A DNA stretch of 6,783 nucleotides, taken from assembly GCA_031263625.1 (NCBI GenBank), contig JAISFK010000255.1, positions 1-6,783 of the forward strand, given 5' to 3'. How positions within the stretch are numbered: the stretch's first letter is position 1; each line of letters starts with the position of its first letter. The notes below the pieces were generated by a model, which saw only the letters and a program-made list of their open reading frames with translations, had not been told where the DNA came from and did not search any database. A program made the translations under genes and the position numbers. Source of the DNA: Clostridiales bacterium (GTDB taxonomy: Bacteria; Bacillota; Clostridia; WRLR01). This document shows, piece by piece, positions 1 through 4,161 of the stretch.

Positions 1-17
1 GCGCGCGCTTTGCCCGC

Positions 18-2075
18 TCACTCGCGCAGCGTGCTCTTCAGCCGTTCGAGCGCCACCTTGGTCTCCGCAGTAGTCTCCCCGAGCAGGGACGCTATCTCCT
101 GGACGGCGCGCATCTGCCTCTCGATCACCCTGTCGGCAATTTCCGCCGCCTTGCGGCCAAGCTCGTCCTTGCCCGCGCGCTCGGCGCGCTCGGCGGTGAC
201 GTCGCGCATGAAGCCGATGATGATGTCGTAGTTGGGGTCGGCTACGACCGCCATGCTGACATGCTTTCCGTATTCGGCGAGATAGACATGCCGCTCGCGG
301 CCGCCCCGCGCCGCCTGCGCGCCCTGCGTTTCCGGCGCCCCCCGCGCATCCGGCGCCCCCCGCGTTTCCGGCGCCGCCTGTGCGCTCGGCGCCAAGCCCG
401 TCGTCTGCGCGCCCGATGGCAAAGCCGCTACCTGCGCGCCCGATGGCGCACCCGCCGCTCGCGCACCTCGCGCCCCCGGCGGCCCGCCCAGCGCCTGCAT
501 GAACGGCGACGGATCGAGGACGCAGGCGACATTGCGCCCCAAAACCGCCTTTTCGTCCGCGATATTCATGAGCCGGCGGGCCGCGGCGTTGATCTGCTGG
601 ATCTCCATCGAGCGGTTCAGCACGATGACCCCGTTGGGCGTGTTGCCGATCACGTTGTCGGAAAAAGACTCCGCGCGCGCCATGAGATAGGGCAGGCACA
701 TGGCGATCTCGGCCTTGCCGGACAGCACGGCCTCCGCCTTTTCGCGGCACGTCTCGTAGCCGCAGGAGCCGCAGTTGAGCTCGTGCTCCGGCAGCGTCTT
801 GCCCGTCTTGCGTAGAATGTCCGCAATGGCCTTGCCGCCCGGCCTCACCCGCCTGACGGGGGCCGCCGCGATCCCACGTTCGAGCGTTTCCGCGCCGAAG
901 GCGCCCACGTCGAAGTCCTCGCGCCCCGCGCCCCTTCGGACGGCCATCCTGTCCCGAATTGGCGAGCGGCGCTCTCTGCCCATGGCCGGCCCGCCGACGC
1001 AACTGCCCGCGCAGGCGGACATCTCGATGAAGCAGCGCCCCAGGTTGCCCGCCGCCACGTCCTCAAGCGCCGCGACGCAGTTTTTCACGCCGTCCACCGC
1101 CAAAAACGAATAGCCGCAGCCGCTGAGCTCCGCGATGTCCATGCTGTCCAAAATGCCGCCCGCCGTGGGGAACATGCGCGCCCTGCCGCCGCCCGCGTCG
1201 GCGAGAACGATCTGCCTGCCGCCGCCAACCGCTTCATCGTGTGCGCGCCCCCCGCCGCCGCTCGCTTTGGCGCGAGCGGCCTCGCCGCCAGCCGCTTCAT
1301 CGTTCGTGCGCGCCCCGCCTCTCCCTGTGCCGGGAGCGCCCCACTCGTAGCCTCCCGCTTCATCGGACGCGCGCGCCCCGCCGCCACCCGCCTCGGCGCC
1401 CCGCCCAGCGCGCGGGAGGGCGACGCGCTCCTGCTCAAGCCACAGCGCTACGTCCTCGAACGTCAGAACGCAGTCTATGGCGCCGGGATATTCCTCCGCT
1501 TCGGCTTTTTTGGAAACGCACGGGCCGACGAAGACGACCTTGCTTTTTGGGTGCGCGCTTTTGATGGCCTTCCCGTGGGCCAGCATGGGGGAGGCCACTT
1601 TCGCGAGGCAGGGCGCGGCGGCGGGATAGTGCTTTTGCACGAGCGCGACGACGCTGTGGCAGCACGTCGTGATGACGACCCTCTGCCCGCCCTCGCGGAC
1701 GAGCCGCTCGTAGCGCTTTTTCACGGCCGTGGCGCCAAGCGCCGTCTCCTCCGCGCCGGCAAAGCCCAGCTTCATGAGCGCGGCTCGCACGGATTCAAAG
1801 GGCGCGCCGGGGAAGGCGGCCGCGACTGACGGCGCGACGGAGGCGTACACCTCGCTCCCCTCGCGCAAGAGCTTTTTGGCCGCCGGAAGGTCGTCGCGCA
1901 TGCTTTTCGCGTTCTGCGGGCAGATGACGAAGCACTCCCCGCAGAGTATGCACTCGTCCGCGACGATGTGCGCCTGGTTCCTGCCGAAGCTTATCGCCTT
2001 GACGGGGCAGTGCCTTATGCACTTGTAGCAGTTCCTGCAATTCGACTCTTTGAGCTTCAGATATTCGGCCGCCAC
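18..2075 (-). CDS. PAS-fused [FeFe]-hydrogenase-like protein (putative sensory, HydS-like)
   Basis: 685 residues from the GTG at 2075. Two [4Fe-4S] ferredoxin motifs come first (Cys 13, 16, 19, 23 and 42, 45, 48, 52). The H-cluster domain follows, with L1 TTCCHSV (Cys 138, 139), L2 GPCVSKK (Cys 186) and L3 MSACAGSCVGG (Cys 355, 359). Then come a further Fe-S domain (Cys 435, 438, 443 and probably 460), a PAS domain (about 470-625) and a helical tail containing ASLLGETTAETK. All H-cluster Cys ligands are present, so it probably binds an H-cluster. The architecture matches clostridial [FeFe]-hydrogenases with a C-terminal PAS domain, thought to sense H2 or redox state rather than make bulk H2; that role is inference here. 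No signal peptide or membrane segment is seen, so it is likely cytoplasmic. Two Gly/Ala-rich insertions (about residues 222-298 and 529-594) enlarge it. The start is set by AAGGAGG five bases before GTG and by homology beginning at EYLKLKE. The frame is open up to 2279, but that part is promoter and leader. Confidence 0.88.
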   Translation of the reverse strand: MAAEYLKLKESNCRNCYKCIRHCPVKAISFGRNQAHIVADECILCGECFVICPQNAKSMRDDLPAAKKLLREGSEVYASVAPSVAAAFPGAPFESVRAALMKLGFAGAEETALGATAVKKRYERLVREGGQRVVITTCCHSVVALVQKHYPAAAPCLAKVASPMLAHGKAIKSAHPKSKVVFVGPCVSKKAEAEEYPGAIDCVLTFEDVALWLEQERVALPRAGRGAEAGGGGARASDEAGGYEWGAPGTGRGGARTNDEAAGGEAARAKASGGGGRAHDEAVGGGRQIVLADAGGGRARMFPTAGGILDSMDIAELSGCGYSFLAVDGVKNCVAALEDVAAGNLGRCFIEMSACAGSCVGGPAMGRERRSPIRDRMAVRRGAGREDFDVGAFGAETLERGIAAAPVRRVRPGGKAIADILRKTGKTLPEHELNCGSCGYETCREKAEAVLSGKAEIAMCLPYLMARAESFSDNVIGNTPNGVIVLNRSMEIQQINAAARRLMNIADEKAVLGRNVACVLDPSPFMQALGGPPGARGARAAGAPSGAQVAALPSGAQTTGLAPSAQAAPETRGAPDARGAPETQGAQAARGGRERHVYLAEYGKHVSMAVVADPNYDIIIGFMRDVTAERAERAGKDELGRKAAEIADRVIERQMRAVQEIASLLGETTAETKVALERLKSTLRE
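329..382. repeat. 18-bp tandem repeat, 3 units, in the PAS-domain coding region
   Basis: Three 18-base units begin at 329, 347 and 365. Each contains TCCGGCGCC, and the third is more diverged at its end. Because 18 is a multiple of 3, the frame is kept. On the coding strand they encode a short GAPETR-like motif repeated with variation. They are part of an Ala/Gly/Pro-rich insertion (coding bases about 294-491) that splits the PAS fold between its N-terminal half and the final strands. Confidence 0.85.
405..447. repeat. 27-bp direct repeat, 2 copies, in the PAS-domain coding region
   Basis: The 16-mer CTGCGCGCCCGATGGC occurs at 405-420 and again, exactly, at 432-447. The spacing is 27 bases, or nine codons. 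It encodes two PSGAQ segments in the same Ala-rich insertion as the adjacent 18-bp repeat. The frame is preserved, which fits expansion by slippage or unequal exchange under coding constraint. Confidence 0.85.
1231..1419. repeat. 63-bp degenerate tandem repeat, 3 units, inside the hydrogenase-domain coding region
   Basis: GCTTCATCG occurs at 1231, 1294 and 1357, exactly 63 bases apart, each followed by a GCGCG-rich run. The protein shows this as DEA triplets 21 residues apart, flanked by Gly, Ala and Arg. The units are otherwise diverged. The first two carry small inverted repeats between the conserved blocks (CGCTCG/CGAGCG at 1259-1278 and CTCCC/GGGAG at 1321-1336). The array lies between the L2 and L3 H-cluster motifs, at a position where clostridial homologues have a short variable linker. 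Confidence 0.85.
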
Positions 2076-2080
2076 GCGCC

Positions 2081-2087
2081 CCTCCTT
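2081..2087 (-). promoter_or_regulatory. Shine-Dalgarno fixing the hydrogenase-like gene start
   Basis: The minus strand reads AAGGAGG, then five bases, then GTG at 2075. It is the strongest ribosome binding site in the window. It places the start 68 codons inside the longest open frame, exactly where similarity to PAS-fused hydrogenases begins. Confidence 0.85.
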
Positions 2088-2093
2088 CAGCTT

Positions 2094-2119
2094 TCGGCGC
2101 CGCGATGCCGCAGCGCCGA
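2094..2119 (-). other. Leader hairpin just upstream of the ribosome binding site
   Basis: TCGGCGC at 2094-2100 and GCGCCGA at 2113-2119 are perfect inverted arms of 7 bases around a 12-base loop. In the mRNA the stem ends about 6 bases before AAGGAGG. It lacks a U-run, so it is not an intrinsic terminator. It could shield or expose the ribosome binding site, or simply reflect the GC-rich leader. Function is unproven. Confidence 0.45.
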
Positions 2120-2149
2120 GACGCCGCAACGTCGCAACGCCGCATCCGC

Positions 2150-2260
2150 GATTTGAAATATTCGCCCTGTTGTGTTTCAATATTAGCAAACGCCGCCGCA
2201 TGCGGGAAATGTATATTTGGAATATAGTGATATAAATATCGATATATTCGTATTGATTCA
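2150..2260 (-). promoter_or_regulatory. AT-rich promoter-like region for the hydrogenase-like gene
   Basis: This is one of only two clearly AT-rich stretches in the window, and it precedes the hydrogenase-like gene. No textbook sigma-A pair is seen. Laid against the rex promoter by their shared 12-mer, the -35 place reads CTGAAT and the -10 place TATTTA, both weak. Other weak pairs are possible, such as TCAATA with TATATC. A weak promoter needing activation fits a regulated gene but is not shown. Read-through from rex-LysR is the alternative. Confidence 0.5.
2234..2247. promoter_or_regulatory. Candidate operator, near-palindrome ATATCGATAT
   Basis: ATATCGATAT at 2236-2245 is a perfect 10-base palindrome. 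With flanks, 2236-2247 is identical to 4090-4101 in the rex promoter, in the same orientation relative to the downstream gene. A candidate target for the local Rex or another shared regulator. The AT-only flanks raise the odds of a chance match. Confidence 0.4.
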
Positions 2261-2290
2261 GCGCACGAGGGTGCGGCACTTGGCAACTCA

Positions 2291-2383
2291 GGGAGCGCAG
2301 GGGGCGCAGGGCAGATCAGGGGGCGCAAGGGGGCGCAAGGGGGCGCTTGGCAGCGCAGGGGGCGCAGGCAGATCAGGGGGCGC
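2291..2383. repeat. G-rich repeat array after the LysR gene, with a G-quadruplex motif
   Basis: The plus strand carries repeated GGGGGCGC units. Runs of five G at 2319-2323, 2329-2333 and 2339-2343 have CGCAA loops between them. With GGG at 2309-2311 and a 7-base loop they meet the usual four-tract G-quadruplex pattern. A segment of about 31 bases occurs twice (2295-2326 and 2353-2383) with one base of length difference, and the second copy includes the LysR stop codon. The RNA made here would be C-rich and G-poor, like a Rho loading site. No intrinsic terminator is visible. Confidence 0.75.
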
Positions 2384-3380
2384 TCTTGCCGAGCAGTATC
2401 GTGTTCTTCGCCCGCTCTAGGCTGTCGAGGAAAGCCCTCTCCAGCGCGCCGAAAGCGTGGCCGCGCCGATAGATCAGCACGTCCTTGAAGCCGATGTCCC
2501 TGGCAGCGCAGCTTTTTTGAACCAGCGCGTTGCGCGCGAGCACGTCGCGCGGCATGGGGGAAACCCACATAAATGTCTTGGGTATGCGGGCGAGCAGGTC
2601 GAACTGGCTCCCCCGCTCAAAGACGAATATCCGCTTGCCGCTCTGCGGCGCGCCGTCCGCCCCATTCGCCCCGCTCGCGCCATTCGCCCCGCCCGCGCCA
2701 TTTGCGCCATCCGCGCCATGGGGCTGCTGGGACAGGCGGGACAGATGGCGCGGCATCGCGAAGTCGTCGTTGGTTATTTCAATCATATCGCTCAGATCGG
2801 AAAGCGCCAGCACCGGCTTGCCGGCGAGCGCGTTTTGGGCGCTCATTATGATTACGCTGTCCGCCTTGAGCACTTCGCGGTGCTCAAGCCCTTCCTCCTG
2901 CAGAAGCGACAGGAAATACTTTTCGTACTGCGCGCGGTAGCGAATGACGCCGAGGTCGTACCCGTCCCGGACGACGCTGTTGATCGCCATCATCGAATTG
3001 GTTTCCTGAAAGCTGACGCAAAAGCCGCCCGCGCCGGAAAGCCCGTCTATAAAGGCGGTAAAGGCTTCCGCGATATAGCTCGCGCGCGGTATCGACAGGC
3101 GAAACGTGTCCCGCTTCGCGCCCGCCGCCTGAAAGTGGGCCTTCATGTCGTCGAGCTGGAACAGTATGTTCTTCGCGTATTCGATGAAAACGCGGCCGTC
3201 CTCCGTCACGGAGGACACGCCCTTTGTCGTCCTCATGAAAAGCGTGACGCCTATCATGGCCTCCAGCTCCTTTATGGCCTTGCTCAGGTTCGGCTGGTTC
3301 ATGAAAAGGTTCTCGGCCGCTTTTGATATGGAGCCCGCCTTTTCCACTTCGAGGGCATATCGCAAATATTGCAGGTTCAT
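2373..3380 (-). CDS. LysR-family transcriptional regulator
   Basis: 335 residues. The N-terminus is a typical LysR winged helix-turn-helix: residues 1-60 with SISKAAENLFMNQPNLSKAIKELE, split as helix, turn and recognition helix, then the wing around TTKGVSSVTEDG. A linker helix follows, then the effector-binding domain (about 90-330). The family usually runs near 300 residues; the excess comes mainly from a GAN/GAD/GAG repeat at residues 221-247, in a loop before RIFVFERGSQFD. It starts 5 bases after the rex stop, with AGGAGAT (3388-3394) as ribosome binding site, so it is translated from the rex transcript. LysR proteins normally act as tetramers that answer a small ligand. The ligand and targets here are unknown; the neighbouring hydrogenase-like and adhE genes are the obvious candidates. 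Family call is secure, role is not. Confidence 0.92.
   Translation of the reverse strand: MNLQYLRYALEVEKAGSISKAAENLFMNQPNLSKAIKELEAMIGVTLFMRTTKGVSSVTEDGRVFIEYAKNILFQLDDMKAHFQAAGAKRDTFRLSIPRASYIAEAFTAFIDGLSGAGGFCVSFQETNSMMAINSVVRDGYDLGVIRYRAQYEKYFLSLLQEEGLEHREVLKADSVIIMSAQNALAGKPVLALSDLSDMIEITNDDFAMPRHLSRLSQQPHGADGANGAGGANGASGANGADGAPQSGKRIFVFERGSQFDLLARIPKTFMWVSPMPRDVLARNALVQKSCAARDIGFKDVLIYRRGHAFGALERAFLDSLERAKNTILLGKSAP
2650..2721. repeat. 9-bp tandem repeat, 8 units, in the LysR coding region
   Basis: Eight consecutive 9-base units run from 2650 to 2721. They are variants of GCGCCATTC and GCCCCGCTC. Each encodes Gly-Ala-X, with X being Asn, Asp, Gly or Ser, or Pro-His-Gly at the first edge. 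The units differ mostly in the third codon, so the array is old enough to have diverged or is purified for composition. It is the most regular protein-coding repeat in the window and a good candidate for length variation between strains. Confidence 0.9.
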
Positions 3381-3385
3381 CGGTT

Positions 3386-4030
3386 TTATCTCCTGTCGTT
3401 GCGGGCCAGGTGCTGCGATAGCAGGGAGAGCGACAAGGCCATGTTCTCGTTGTGGACGAAAATCCCATCCGGCACCGCCAGGCGCGTTGGCGCGAAGTTC
3501 CAGACCGCCAGTATCCCGCTCGACACGAGCAGGTCGCAGACCGCCTGCGCCTCTTTCGCCGGGACGGTGATGATGCCGATCCTCACGTTCAGCCTGCGGC
3601 AGAATTTGGGGAGGGCGGCCGCGTCCATCACCGGCTTCCCCCCCTTTTCAAGGCCGACGATGTCGCCGTCAACGTCGAAAGCCGCCAAGATCCTGACCCC
3701 GTACTCCTTGAAGCCGTCGTAGGAGAGCAGGGCCCGCCCGAGCTGCCCCGCGCCGACGAGCACGGCGTCGTTGACATTGTAATAGCCCAGGCACTCGCCT
3801 ATGCATTTCATGAGCTCGCGCACGGAAAACCCCGTGCGCGGCTTGCCCCCGCTCTCGCTGACGGCCGCGAGATCCTTGCGGACCACGATGTCGCTTGAGT
3901 TCATCACCCTGGCGATCGTCGCCGAGGACACATTCTGGAAGCCCTGCTCGTCAAGCTTCGCCAGCAGGGCGTAATAGTCCGGCAGTCTTTTGAATGTCTG
4001 CGCCGGAATGGGCTTGCAACCGTTTTCCAT
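3386..4030 (-). CDS. rex: Redox-sensing transcriptional repressor Rex (divergent clade)
   Basis: 214 residues from the ATG at 4030. The N-terminal winged helix has the Rex opening FKRLPDYYALL and a recognition region ending VVRKDL. The Rossmann domain has the dinucleotide motif GAGQLG (93-98), then AAFDVDGDIVG, IITVPAKEAQ and WNFAP. The C-terminal helix NENMALSLSLLSQHLA fits the domain-swapped dimer of this family. Rex binds NADH and leaves DNA when the NADH/NAD+ ratio rises, derepressing fermentation genes. After VRKDL this protein has AAVSESGGKPRTGF, where well-studied Rex proteins have a SYFGEFGKRGVGY-like stretch, so its DNA contacts may differ. A GTG at 4042 is a possible earlier start, but it lies one base from AAAGG. 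The ATG at 4030 agrees with family N-termini. First gene of a rex-LysR operon, immediately downstream of adhE, a usual Rex target. Confidence 0.93.
   Translation of the reverse strand: MENGCKPIPAQTFKRLPDYYALLAKLDEQGFQNVSSATIARVMNSSDIVVRKDLAAVSESGGKPRTGFSVRELMKCIGECLGYYNVNDAVLVGAGQLGRALLSYDGFKEYGVRILAAFDVDGDIVGLEKGGKPVMDAAALPKFCRRLNVRIGIITVPAKEAQAVCDLLVSSGILAVWNFAPTRLAVPDGIFVHNENMALSLSLLSQHLARNDRR
3388..3394 (-). promoter_or_regulatory. LysR-gene Shine-Dalgarno overlapping the rex stop
   Basis: The minus strand reads AGGAGAT nine bases (counted from AGGAG) before the LysR ATG. The rex TAA (3386-3388) shares a base with it. A ribosome ending rex therefore covers the LysR start, implying translational coupling and near-fixed ratios of the two regulators. 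Confidence 0.8.
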
Positions 4031-4062
4031 TTGACCATGCACACCTTTCGCCTAAGATCGGG

Positions 4063-4078
4063 ATGGCGCGAGCGCCAT
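4063..4078. promoter_or_regulatory. Inverted repeat at the start of the rex transcript
   Basis: ATGGCGC and GCGCCAT are perfect 7-base arms with a 2-base centre. The predicted rex transcription start lies near 4080, so the mRNA would begin with a compact stem of about 6 base pairs closed by a CUCG loop. It could be a second operator, a 5' stabilising hairpin, or chance. It is too far from a U-run to be a terminator. Confidence 0.45.
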
Positions 4079-4086
4079 TCGATAAA

Positions 4087-4115
4087 ATTATATCGATATA
4101 TCGCGCACATGTCAA
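4087..4115 (-). promoter_or_regulatory. Consensus sigma-A promoter of the rex-LysR operon
   Basis: The minus strand has TTGACA (4115-4110), a 17-base spacer, and TATAAT (4092-4087). Both hexamers match the housekeeping consensus perfectly at ideal spacing. Transcription should start near 4080, giving a leader of about 50 bases before the rex ATG. So strong a promoter before a repressor gene suggests it is held down by an operator, and a palindrome does overlap the spacer and -10. Confidence 0.92.
4089..4100. promoter_or_regulatory. Candidate operator palindrome TATATCGATATA in the rex promoter
   Basis: A perfect 12-base palindrome sits between the -35 and the -10 and covers four bases of the -10, a position where a bound repressor would block RNA polymerase. 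The 12 bases at 4090-4101 recur exactly upstream of the hydrogenase-like gene (2236-2247). Autoregulation by Rex is the simplest idea, though the usual TTGTGAA- or TTGTTAA-type Rex box is not visible here. Confidence 0.5.
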
Positions 4116-4124
4116 TGCCCGATG

Positions 4125-4161
4125 CGCCACTCGCCGCTTGCCGCTCGCCGCTTCCGCCGCT
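4125..4161. repeat. Heptamer tandem repeat between adhE and rex
   Basis: Plus-strand units are CGCCACT, CGCCGCT, TGCCGCT and CGCCGCT without gaps, then two bases, then CGCCGCT. The array ends against the adhE stop codon. No terminator hairpin with U-run follows adhE, so adhE transcripts may run into rex or end by Rho. Confidence 0.75.

Noticed and set aside
1231..1419. CRISPR-like array from regularly spaced GCTTCATCG
   Set aside because: Conserved blocks are only about 9 bases with recognisably related spacers, all in frame within a coding domain. This is a degenerate tandem repeat.
261..1829. Several plus-strand frames of 100-200 residues opposite the hydrogenase-like gene
   Set aside because: Arg/Pro/Ala-rich shadows, partly reading the same repeats from the other strand; none has family motifs.
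2094..2119. Intrinsic terminator before the hydrogenase-like gene
   Set aside because: The hairpin is GC-rich, but it is followed by a purine-rich ribosome binding site rather than a U-run.
2170..2189. Possible Rex box, TTGTG...GCAA, upstream of the hydrogenase-like gene
   Set aside because: The half-sites match poorly (TTGTG against AGCAA) and the span is 20 rather than 18 bases. Kept only as a weak alternative to the shared 12-mer.
2076..2279. N-terminal extension of the hydrogenase-like protein to an ATG at 2279
   Set aside because: The extra 68 residues are translated promoter and leader DNA with no family similarity. A strong Shine-Dalgarno and GTG at 2075 coincide with the start of homology.
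2457..3326. 289-residue open frame on the plus strand opposite the LysR gene
   Set aside because: Antisense shadow in high-GC DNA with no recognisable family or credible ribosome binding site; the LysR frame is complete.
4040..4042. GTG at 4042 as the rex start
   Set aside because: Only one base separates it from AAAGG, too close to work as its ribosome binding site. The ATG at 4030 suits the family N-terminus better, though its spacing from AAAGG is long, so some doubt remains.
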